Assembly (NCBI RefSeq): GCF_026420865.1
Contig: NZ_JAPCWC010000015.1
Span: 29,475-93,474 of the forward strand
Origin: Novosphingobium clariflavum
Lineage (GTDB): Bacteria > Pseudomonadota > Alphaproteobacteria > Sphingomonadales > Sphingomonadaceae
DNA: 64,000 nucleotides
Direction of reading: 5' to 3'
Shown here in pieces: positions 55,687 to 62,947 of this stretch (position 1 is its first letter; each line of letters opens with the position of its first letter). A model generated the notes under the pieces. The model was not told where the DNA came from. It saw only the letters and a list, made by a program, of their open reading frames with translations, and ran no database searches. The position numbers and the translations under genes were made by a program.

Positions 55687-55703
55687 ATGCTGCAATGCAG
55701 CAT
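55687..55703. promoter_or_regulatory. 17-base palindrome, possible operator of exoY
   Basis: ATGCTGCAATGCAGCAT is a perfect inverted repeat around a central A, about 220 bases before the exoY ATG, in the A+T-rich promoter region. Candidate operator; regulator unknown. Confidence 0.35.
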
Positions 55704-55921
55704 CAACATATTGACGAGGCATCAACTTTTATTACCATCTCATCAACCAAAGAATCAATTCGGTCGCCATCGCATTTGTGTTCCCTTTTCAAGCGGATGA
55801 AACGATGGACGCTATCTCGACACGGCAAGATGAGATGACCTCGCACCACCTTCCTCCGGAAGCCTATGGGACGCACAAGCGCTCTGTTTTGGGTGCAGGT
55901 GCAAAACCGCAAGGAGGCGCC

Positions 55922-56862
55922 ATGAACCCCGTCATTCCGGCAAGCGTGGGAAGCACCGCAGCGCCTTCGGCCCCGGTCATTGCCCCCCCTATCGCACCAA
56001 CGGCTCGCAGGGGCTCGGCATCGCCGCACAAGGCAGCCCGGCCATCCTCGAGCATCGGGCCTGGCGCGGACCGCTCGGCAAGACGGGGCCCATCGCGCCG
56101 GAAGATCGGGCCATCCCGCTCGGCACGCGGGACGAGGCTGCCTACCTGCTGCGGGGCGAACCGGACCACCCTGCCCCGCACGCTTCGCCAGAACCGGCCG
56201 ATCCTGTGGCCGATCCCCTGCACGACGGCATGGCCACACGCCGGCCAAGCAATGCCGTCTGGTTCCCCCGTGTGTTCGACATCGCCGTCGCCATGCTGGC
56301 GATCATTGCTTTCCTGCCGCTGCTGGTGCTGGTCGCCTGCGCCATCCGCGCCTCCGGGCCGGGGCCGGTAATCTTCATCCAACACCGCGTCGGACATGCT
56401 GGCGGCCTGTTCCCCTGCCTCAAGTTCCGCAGCATGGTGATCAATTCACAGGACGTGCTTGACCGGCTGCTCGCCGAATGCCCACGCGCTCGCGCCGAAT
56501 GGGCCCGCGACCAGAAACTGCGTAGCGATCCGCGCATCACCCCGATCGGCGCACTCCTGCGCAAGAGCAGCCTCGACGAACTGCCGCAGCTGTTCAACGT
56601 CCTGTTCGGCCACATGAGCATCGTCGGCCCGCGCCCCATCGTCGAGGCGGAAATTCCGCGCTACGGCGACCGTTTCGAGGCCTATTGCTCGGTCCGTCCG
56701 GGCCTGACCGGCCTCTGGCAGGTCAGCGGCCGGAACGAGGTCTCCTACGAAGCCCGTGTCCGGCTCGATGCCCGCTACGCCCAGCGCAAGTCGTTCTTCT
56801 ACGACATGGCGATCTGCCTGCGCACCGTGCCTGCCGTGCTCGCTTCACGCGGCTGCTACTGA
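55922..56862 (+). CDS. exoY: ExoY-like undecaprenyl-phosphate sugar transferase, apparent -1 frameshift
   Basis: Frame 1 from about 55990 to 56862 encodes the transferase: membrane helix VFDIAVAMLAIIAFLPLLVL, PVIFIQHRVGHAGGLFPCLK, RKSSLDELPQLFNVLFG and MSIVGPRPIVEAEIPRY. It primes repeat-unit synthesis by putting sugar-1-phosphate on the lipid carrier. The only good ribosome-binding site (AAGGAGG, 55911-55917) belongs to ATG 55922, in another frame. The two frames join if translation slips back one base on the C7 run at 55983-55989, or if one C is missing. Unshifted alternatives start at GTG 56206 or ATG 56230, both without a binding site. Confidence 0.75.
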
Positions 56863-56881
56863 TCCCGGCGAACGCTCAGCC

Positions 56882-57037
56882 ATGACGATCAGCACGAGAA
56901 GCAGCGGTGGGGAACAGCTCTCCCCCCACACACGTGCCCTGCGCCAGGCGATCTACCTGGCGCATCGTCTAAGGCGCACCCGCCAGACGCCGACGCCAGG
57001 CGGCGGCAAACACGGCAGCGGGAACCAGGAGCGGTGA
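56882..57037 (+). CDS. possible 51-residue basic protein
   Basis: ATG 56882 opens a 51-codon frame (MTISTRSSGGEQLSPHTRAL...), very basic near its end (LRRTRQTPTPGGGKHG). It starts 19 bases after exoY. No family; GC-rich codon use does not exclude a shadow frame. Confidence 0.25.
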   Translation: MTISTRSSGGEQLSPHTRALRQAIYLAHRLRRTRQTPTPGGGKHGSGNQER

Positions 57038-57051
57038 AAGCCCCCGCTATG

Positions 57052-57086
57052 CCAACCTGCGCTGTGCTTGACTCATCGCAGGTTGG
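57052..57086. terminator. hairpin between convergent exoY and lrp-type genes
   Basis: CCAACCTGCG and CGCAGGTTGG pair perfectly over 10 bp with a 15-base loop. It lies between two convergent genes and could end transcription in both directions; T-tracts are weak. Confidence 0.55.
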
Positions 57087-57103
57087 TTGCCCCCGCGCGG
57101 CGC

Positions 57104-57571
57104 CTAGCGACTGATCCGCTTGGGACGCAGGGCATCGCGCATTGCGAAGCTGGAACTGATGCGCGTCACCCCCGGCAAGCGCGAAAGCACTTCCCCGTGG
57201 ATCGCCTCGTATGCGGCAACACTCTCGGTGCGCAGACGCAGCCAATAGTCGACATCACCGCCCATCAGGAAGCATTCGCGAATTTCCGGGCACTGCCGCA
57301 CGGCGTTCTCGAAGCGTGAGAGGTAGTCCTCGGTCTGGCGCTCCAGCGTCACCTGCACCACCACATCGACGCCCCGCACATCGTCGTTTTCCGCGCCGGT
57401 GATCACGGTGTACCCACGAATCACGCCGCGATCTTCCATGATGCGGATCCGCCTGAGGCATGCGGAAGGAGAAAGCCCCACTTCCTGCGCCACTTCGGCA
57501 TTGGGCTTGCGCCCGTCAAGGCGCAGCACACGCAGGATCGAGCGGTCCACGTCGTCGGGGGCCCATGCCAT
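57104..57571 (-). CDS. Lrp/AsnC family transcriptional regulator (DadR-like)
   Basis: 155 residues. N-terminal helix-turn-helix (VDRSILRVLRLDGRKPNAEV; GLSPSACLRRIRIMEDRGVI) and C-terminal RAM ligand domain (VQVTLERQTEDYLSRFENAV; CFLMGGDVDYWLRL). Divergent from alr-dadA-ridA, exactly the arrangement of the Lrp-type activator DadR in pseudomonads, so it probably senses alanine and controls that operon (inference). Confidence 0.92.
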   Translation of the reverse strand: MAWAPDDVDRSILRVLRLDGRKPNAEVAQEVGLSPSACLRRIRIMEDRGVIRGYTVITGAENDDVRGVDVVVQVTLERQTEDYLSRFENAVRQCPEIRECFLMGGDVDYWLRLRTESVAAYEAIHGEVLSRLPGVTRISSSFAMRDALRPKRISR

Positions 57572-57593
57572 GATCTATCACAACCTTCGTAGA

Positions 57594-57632
57594 ACGATGC
57601 CGAATTTCGCATATCGTAGCGATTCCTGCGAA
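57594..57632. promoter_or_regulatory. inverted repeats in the lrp-alr divergent region
   Basis: Two overlapping inverted repeats: ACGAT (57594-57598) with ATCGT (57613-57617), and TTCGCA (57606-57611) with TGCGAA (57627-57632). They lie 23 bases upstream of the regulator's start and about 90 before alr, suitable for autoregulation and operon control. Confidence 0.35.
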
Positions 57633-57723
57633 TAATTGGCAGCCTATTTGAAACAGGGTACGATAGCCTTTCCTTATTCCGGCCCTGATCGATCAGGAGA
57701 TAACCGGTTCCAAGGGGAATGAT

Positions 57724-58860
57724 GTGGTTGCCGGAGCACGCCTGACAATCGACCTCGAAGCACTCGCCGCGAACTACCGGTTGATCCGCGACCGTGTGGC
57801 TCCCGCAGCGGTCGGCGGCGTGGTCAAGGCAAACGGCTACGGCCTCGGCGCAGCACAAGTCGCGCGCACCCTGATCGACGAAGGATGCCGCCATCTTTTC
57901 GTGGCCTTGCAAGGCGAAGCGGAAGCCCTGATTCCCGAACTTCCCGCAGGCATCCCGGTCTACATCCTCAACGGCCTCCTCCCCGGCGGCGAAGCGTCCT
58001 GCGCGGCGCTGGGCGCGGTGCCGGTGCTCAATTCGCTGGACCAGATCGAGCGCTGGTCGGCCGAAGCGGCGCGGTGCGACACGCGCCTGCCAGCCGTGCT
58101 TCAGGTCGATACCGGCATGTCCCGCATGGGCCTGCCGGGCGACGAGATCGCACAGCTGCTGGCGCGGCCCGAGCTGCTCCGCCCGATCGACCTGCATTTC
58201 ATCATCAGCCATCTGGCCTGCGCCGACGAACCCGGCGATGCCGCCAACGCCGCGCAGGAAACACACTTCCGCACGATCGCCGCCAGCTTTCCCGGTGTCC
58301 CGCTCGCTCTCGATAACAGCGGCGGCTCGTTCCACGCACGCGGCCACTTCGACCTCGTGCGCGCCGGCATAGCGCTTTACGGCGGTGCGCCCCACGGCAA
58401 TGCACCGAACCCGATGCGTCCCACCGTGCACCTCGAGGCCCGCATCGCCCAGCTCCGCACGATCCCCCCCGGCACCGGCGTCGGCTATGGCCTGACCTTC
58501 AAGACCACGCGCGAGACGCGCATCGCCACCATCCCGGTCGGTTATGCCGATGGCTGGCCGCGCTGCCTCGGCAACAGGGGCTGGGCCTATATCGCCGGCA
58601 TCCGCGTGCCGTTTGCCGGGCGGGTTTCGATGGACAGCATTACCCTCGACGTCACCGATGTGCCCGCCGAGCACCTCCTTCCCGGCGCATGGGTCGAACT
58701 GCTCGGCCCCCATCAGGGCATCGATCAGGTTGCCGCCGATGCGGGCACCATTTCCTACGAGATCCTGACGCAACTCAGCCGCCGCTACGAACGGGTCTAC
58801 CTCCCCTCTGCAACCAGCGCGCGCATTCGGAGCACTGCATCCATGAAGACTGCCCCATGA
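57724..58860 (+). CDS. alanine racemase, catabolic type
   Basis: 378 residues from GTG 57724, with AAGGGGAA just upstream. PLP lysine in [15 protein letters not shown] near residue 38. The barrel contains [12 protein letters not shown] and [13 protein letters not shown]. The C-terminal beta domain has [12 protein letters not shown] and [13 protein letters not shown], with the catalytic Tyr in GVGYGLTF. It interconverts L- and D-alanine. Coupling to dadA by ATGA indicates the catabolic (DadX-like) role rather than the cell-wall one. Confidence 0.94.
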   Translation: MVAGARLTIDLEALAANYRLIRDRVAPAAVGGVVKANGYGLGAAQVARTLIDEGCRHLFVALQGEAEALIPELPAGIPVYILNGLLPGGEASCAALGAVPVLNSLDQIERWSAEAARCDTRLPAVLQVDTGMSRMGLPGDEIAQLLARPELLRPIDLHFIISHLACADEPGDAANAAQETHFRTIAASFPGVPLALDNSGGSFHARGHFDLVRAGIALYGGAPHGNAPNPMRPTVHLEARIAQLRTIPPGTGVGYGLTFKTTRETRIATIPVGYADGWPRCLGNRGWAYIAGIRVPFAGRVSMDSITLDVTDVPAEHLLPGAWVELLGPHQGIDQVAADAGTISYEILTQLSRRYERVYLPSATSARIRSTASMKTAP

Positions 58861-60107
58861 AGATCGCCATCCTCGGCAGCGGCGTCATCGGCGTCACCTC
58901 CGCCTGGTATCTGGCCGCAGCGGGCCACGAAGTCGTGGTGATCGACCGGCAGGAAGGCCCGGCGCTGGAAACCAGCTTCGCCAATGCCGGCGAGATTTCG
59001 CCCGGCTACGCGTCGCCCTGGGCCGCGCCCGGTATTCCCACCAAGGCCCTGCGCTGGCTGATGATGGAACACGCACCGCTGATCCTGCGCCTCCACGCCG
59101 ATCCGGCGATGCTGCGCTGGCTCTTCGCGATGCTCGGCAACTGCAACGCGCGCGACTATGCGATCAACAAGAGCCGCATGGTGCGCCTTGCCGAATTCAG
59201 CCGCGACTGCCTGATCGCGCTGCGCCGGGACACCGGCATCGCGTACGACGAACGCATGCAGGGCACCCTGCAACTGTTCCGCGAGCAGAAGCAGCTCGAC
59301 GGGATCGGCAAGGACATCGAAGTGCTCAAGGCCGATGGCGTGCCTTTCGAAGTGCTCGACAAGGCCGGCTGCATCGGCGCCGAACCGGGTCTCGCCACCA
59401 GCCAGGCGCCCATCGCGGGCGGACTGCGCCTGCCCCACGACGAGACCGGCGACTGTTTCAAGTTTACCAATGCCCTTGCCGCGATGGCCGCCGCCAAGGG
59501 TGTGCGCTTCCTCAACGGCACCTCCATCCACCGGCTGATCGAGGACGGCGGGCGCATCACCCATGTCGAGACCGACCAGGGCAAACTGGCGGCCGATGCC
59601 TTCCTTGTCGCCCTGGGCAGTTTCTCGCCGCAGATCCTTGCGCCGCTGGGCATTCGCCTGCCGGTCTACCCGGTCAAGGGCTACTCGCTGACCGTGCCGA
59701 TCGTCGACGAGCCGCGCGCGCCGGTCTCCACCCTGCTCGACGAGAGCTACAAGGTGGCGATCACCCGTTTGGGAGACCGCATCCGCATCGGCGGCATGGC
59801 CGAGATCTCGGGCTTCTCCCGCGATCTGCCGCCTGCCCGCCGCGCCACGCTGGAACATTCGGCCGGCACCCTGTTCCCCGGCGCGGGCGACATGGCGCAA
59901 GGCAGCTTCTGGTCCGGCCTCAGGCCGATGACGCCGGACAGCACGCCCGTCATCGGCGCCACCAAGGTGCCGAACCTGTTCCTCAACACCGGCCACGGCA
60001 CGCTGGGCTGGACGATGGCCTGCGGTTCCGCCCATGTCATCGCCGACATCATCGGCGGCCACAAGCCGGCCATCGAGACGGCAGACCTTGCCATCAGCCG
60101 CTACTGA
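58857..60107 (+). CDS. dadA: D-amino acid dehydrogenase DadA
   Basis: 416 residues. FAD-binding start [19 protein letters not shown] and [10 protein letters not shown], then [22 protein letters not shown], the DadA signature, and the C-terminal FAD contact [20 protein letters not shown]. It oxidises D-alanine to pyruvate and ammonia, feeding electrons to the respiratory chain at the inner membrane. ATG overlaps the racemase stop by 4 bases. Confidence 0.95.
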   Translation: MKIAILGSGVIGVTSAWYLAAAGHEVVVIDRQEGPALETSFANAGEISPGYASPWAAPGIPTKALRWLMMEHAPLILRLHADPAMLRWLFAMLGNCNARDYAINKSRMVRLAEFSRDCLIALRRDTGIAYDERMQGTLQLFREQKQLDGIGKDIEVLKADGVPFEVLDKAGCIGAEPGLATSQAPIAGGLRLPHDETGDCFKFTNALAAMAAAKGVRFLNGTSIHRLIEDGGRITHVETDQGKLAADAFLVALGSFSPQILAPLGIRLPVYPVKGYSLTVPIVDEPRAPVSTLLDESYKVAITRLGDRIRIGGMAEISGFSRDLPPARRATLEHSAGTLFPGAGDMAQGSFWSGLRPMTPDSTPVIGATKVPNLFLNTGHGTLGWTMACGSAHVIADIIGGHKPAIETADLAISRY

Positions 60108-60129
60108 ACGTCACCCGGAAGGAACAGAC

Positions 60130-60477
60130 ATGACCATTACCCGCATCGACCAGGGCCCGCGCATGAGCGAGGCCGTGATTCACGGCGACACCATCTACCT
60201 CGCCGGCCAGATCGGCGAACCGGGCACCAGCGTCACCGAGCAGACCAAGGTGGCGCTGGCGGAGATCGAGGCATTGCTCGCCAAGACCGGCAGCAGCAAG
60301 GATCACCTGCTGATGGCCACGATCTGGCTCGCCGACATGGCCGACTTCGAGGAAATGAACGCGGTCTGGGATGCCTGGATCGCCGGCCACCCGGCCCCGG
60401 CCCGGGCGACCGGTGAAGCCAGGCTGTTCACCCCGGACTACAAGGTCGAGATCATCGTGATCGCCGCCAGGGCCTGA
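60130..60477 (+). CDS. RidA family protein
   Basis: 115 residues, start preceded by GGAAGGAACAG. Residues include GDTIYLAGQIGEPGTSVTEQ, the helix KVALAEIEALLAKTGSS, and ARATGEARLFTPDYKVEIIV, where the Arg before ATGEA is the usual imine-deaminating residue of the YjgF/RidA family. It hydrolyses reactive enamines/imines released by amino-acid oxidation, fitting its place after dadA. Confidence 0.92.
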   Translation: MTITRIDQGPRMSEAVIHGDTIYLAGQIGEPGTSVTEQTKVALAEIEALLAKTGSSKDHLLMATIWLADMADFEEMNAVWDAWIAGHPAPARATGEARLFTPDYKVEIIVIAARA

Positions 60478-60525
60478 GAGTCTGTTTGAAAAATGCCCCA
60501 AGGGCGTTTTGTGGGTGGGGAGCCG
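60476..60525 (+). repeat. dispersed intergenic repeat, copy B
   Basis: Begins GAGAGTCTGTTTGAAAAATG on the ridA stop codon and continues into GGGCGTTTTGTGGGTG. Aligns with copy A at 46745-46788 (minus). A CGAATTTCGC block follows at 60542-60551. Confidence 0.6.
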
Positions 60526-60592
60526 CCTAGGCGGCAGAAAGCGAATTTCGCGGCACTGGCCTCCTCGCCCCTGCCGCGAAATCCCGGATCGG

Positions 60593-60760
60593 TCAGCCCA
60601 CCTCGGAATGGTCCTCCAGATGCCACTTGCCCGGAGCCGTCCGGCGTATGCCGCCGCCGCACCCCCGGCATGCCCCGACATACCCGGCGTCGGTCCACAC
60701 GACATCTCTACGGACAGGCTTGTGCCGCCCGAGCAGGCAGTTCAACTTGGTCGCAAACAT
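60593..60760 (-). CDS. small cysteine protein
   Basis: 55 residues from ATG 60760 (another ATG at 60775). MFATKLNCLLGRHKPVRRDV then YVGACRGCGGGIRR: one Cys at 8 and a CRGC pair later, suggesting a small zinc-ribbon-like fold. Resembles short Cys proteins common in sphingomonads, though I cannot name the family. GGGGGG lies about seven bases before the start. Confidence 0.5.
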   Translation of the reverse strand: MFATKLNCLLGRHKPVRRDVVWTDAGYVGACRGCGGGIRRTAPGKWHLEDHSEVG

Positions 60761-60775
60761 TGCATGGCCCCCCAT

Positions 60776-61348
60776 TGCAATTCATGACTTCCGACGACCC
60801 CCCGTCGGAATTTGCGTACATTAGTTAACACAGCAACCCGGCGATAGCCCGATTTCGCACGGACAGTTGTCCCGCGATGAGATCGTCCGCCCGATGAATG
60901 CCGCAGTCGCAGTTGCCGCGGCGCCCTTCCCCGCCGCCGCTCGCCCTGCAACGTGGCCGCATCCGACAGAGCGCCCACCCGGGCAGGAAGCCCGTTTTCG
61001 GGCGGACTTCGGATCGGGCCCGGCACGCCGCCGTCATTGGCCCACGCGGCCTCCCCCTCCTCTTGCGGCCACGAATGCACGCACGACGAGGGGCGATTCG
61101 CCACCGTTCACCGCACCGTGCTCTCGCATTACCCGCAGATCGAGGGTGCAACCCTTGCGCGTTCATATGCGGGAAAGGCTGCCGTCAACATCCAGAAAGC
61201 CCACGGTGCACAAGGGCGGCAAAAGAGCCGCAATGGACACCCTGGCCAGATGAAGGGGGTTTTGAAAGCCGGAAACGCGAACAGGGGGTTCGGACGAAAT
61301 GCCGAGGAAACGCACAAACCGGCTGAACAGGTTTGGAGGAAAGACGTT
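60776..61348. other. intergenic region before the OmpA gene
   Basis: 573 bases. Several frames are open because of high GC, but none has a binding site, signal peptide or recognisable motif. The promoter of the OmpA-family gene is expected in the right half; a GGAGGA site precedes its ATG. Confidence 0.4.
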
Positions 61349-62230
61349 ATGAGTGGCATTTCCAAAAGGTCGCAGATGCTGATCATGCTCGGCATGCTGG
61401 CTATCCCGGTTTCGGGCAGCGTCGCGGCGCAGCAGCAGGATCCGCAAGAGGGCGATGTCGCGGCCACCGTCTACGGCGAACGTCCGGTCAACCGGGCGGA
61501 AGCGACCAAGGGCCCGGAGATCGAGGGCATCATCTCCGCCCGCATGGGTGACAAGATGCAGGTGACCAGCGCCGACGGCAGCAAGACCGTCATCGTCATC
61601 GATGACGCCACCAAGATCAAGGCCAGCGGCGGCTTCCTGGGCATCAGCCGCAGCAAGCTGGCGGCAACCTCGCTGTTGAACGGCCTGCCGGTCTCGGTCG
61701 ACACCCTGCAGGCGAATGGCGCGCTGCTGGCCGACTCGATCGACCTCAAGAACAAGGATCTGAAGACCGCGTCGATGATCCACAACGGCACCGACCAGCG
61801 CTTTGCCAGCAACGAGGCCGCCACCGAGGCCCTGCGCGGCCGCATGGGCGACATCGACAAGTACAACGTCAAGGGCACGACCAACGTGAACTTCGACACC
61901 GGCAAGTACGACCTTTCGCCCGAGGCCAAGAGCAACCTGTGCGCTGCGGCCAATTCGGCCGATGGCATGGACAACGCCCTGCTGCTGGTGGTCGGCTACA
62001 CCGACTCGGTGGGCAGCGACGATTACAACCAGACGCTCAGCGAAAAGCGCGCCACCCGCGTGGTGAACTATCTCCAGCAGGCCTGCCACTGGAAGCCCTA
62101 CCGCATGCTGACCCCCACCGGCATGGCCAAGGCCGACCCGCTGGCGGACAACAGCACGCCGGAAGGCAAGGCCCAGAACCGCCGCGTGGCGGTGAACATC
62201 CTGGTCAGCAAGGCCGTGGACGGTTTCTGA
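61349..62230 (+). CDS. OmpA family protein
   Basis: 293 residues from ATG 61349 (GGAGGA upstream). Signal peptide (hydrophobic MLIMLGMLAIPVSGSVA, cleavage near VAA-QQ). Central domain of about 100 residues of beta type (KMQVTSADGSKTVIVIDDAT). C-terminal OmpA/MotB-like domain (about 170-285) with VNFDTGKYDLSPEAKSNL, GYTDSVGSDDYNQTLSEKRA and NRRVAVNILVS, which binds peptidoglycan. It lacks the 8-strand barrel of true OmpA and is probably a periplasmic anchor protein. Confidence 0.9.
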   Translation: MSGISKRSQMLIMLGMLAIPVSGSVAAQQQDPQEGDVAATVYGERPVNRAEATKGPEIEGIISARMGDKMQVTSADGSKTVIVIDDATKIKASGGFLGISRSKLAATSLLNGLPVSVDTLQANGALLADSIDLKNKDLKTASMIHNGTDQRFASNEAATEALRGRMGDIDKYNVKGTTNVNFDTGKYDLSPEAKSNLCAAANSADGMDNALLLVVGYTDSVGSDDYNQTLSEKRATRVVNYLQQACHWKPYRMLTPTGMAKADPLADNSTPEGKAQNRRVAVNILVSKAVDGF

Positions 62231-62232
62231 TG

Positions 62233-62272
62233 CCAAGCTGCTGATGCGTCAGCATCACGGCAGCTTGGTATA
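62233..62272. repeat. 40-base palindromic element, copy 2
   Basis: CCAAGCTGCTGATGCGTCAG then CATCACGGCAGCTTGGTATA; the inverse of the element at 55436-55475 with one mismatch. It begins 3 bases after the OmpA-family stop codon. Confidence 0.8.
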
Positions 62273-62285
62273 GCCGGGAACAGGA

Positions 62286-62316
62286 AATGGCCGGGGTGCT
62301 GCACACCCCGGCCATT
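62286..62316 (+). terminator. strong hairpin after the OmpA-family gene
   Basis: AATGGCCGGGGTG, loop CTGCA, CACCCCGGCCATT: perfect 13-bp stem about 55 bases after the stop. No long T-tract follows, so termination is likely but not certain. Confidence 0.65.
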
Positions 62317-62379
62317 CTCCGCCAGAGGCGGCGGGCGAAGGAACTGGGGATCAGTTGAGGCAAAGTCCATTATCTGCCG

Positions 62380-62735
62380 CCGCCGATTTCGTCCGAAGAT
62401 CGCACGATCATGCGTCGCATCGACGCGCTGCATCTGGAATTCCCGTTCCCAGGAAGCCGGATGATGCGCGACTTTCTGCGTCAGGAGGGCGTCACGATCG
62501 GCTGCTGCCATGTCGCGAGCCCGATGAAGACGATGGCGATATGAAGACGATGGCGATCGAGGTCGTTAATCGCCGTCCCAGCACTTCCAAGCCGGCGCCA
62601 GGGCACAAGATCTCCCCCTATCTTCTGCGCAAGCTTCCGATCGCGAAGCCCAATCAAGTCTGGGCGACAGACATCCGCATGGACGGGCGCGGCGCCTGGC
62701 GCGACAATGTCGTTGTCGAGCGGCCGTGGCAGCGT
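62380..62735 (+). pseudogene. remnant of an IS3-family transposase (OrfB)
   Basis: The frame starting about 62380 reads MRRIDALHLEFPFPGSRMMR and RQEGVTIGCCHV, typical of IS3-family OrfB. It is broken by a 17-base tandem duplication (62524-62540 repeated at 62541-62557), then resumes in another frame with RRPSTSKPAPGHKISPYLLR and KPNQVWATDI. Next comes GRGAWRDNVVVERPW, which in intact enzymes lies about 110 residues further on, so most of the DDE core is deleted. No terminal repeats are recognisable. Confidence 0.85.
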
Positions 62736-62947
62736 GAATTGGGCGCAACTTGCGGGGCGTCACTCCGGCCGGGCTACACCCGCCTTCCATGACGTCCCGC
62801 AAGTGGCAGCTTGAACAACCAAACCGCAGACGATCCACTTATCAAGCGTCAAAGGCAGTTCAGACAAACCGAGCCACCTCTGACTTCCCTTCCATGCGAT
62901 TGCCCGGACGACAGGTGTGGTCTGCTCCAGGCGGTACAGTTTCCTCG

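Larger units (their letters stand above)
55378..55921. promoter_or_regulatory. A+T-rich region upstream of exoY
   Basis: 544 bases. The first 100 contain a dispersed palindromic repeat (55436-55475). From about 55520 to 55770 the DNA is strikingly A+T-rich for this genome, with a perfect 17-base palindrome at 55687-55703. Probably a strong or regulated promoter for the priming transferase. No gene is visible. Confidence 0.55.

Noticed and set aside
55710..55735. TTGACG as the -35 box of an exoY promoter
   Set aside because: No acceptable -10 box at 16-18 bases; the spacing to TATTAC is too short.
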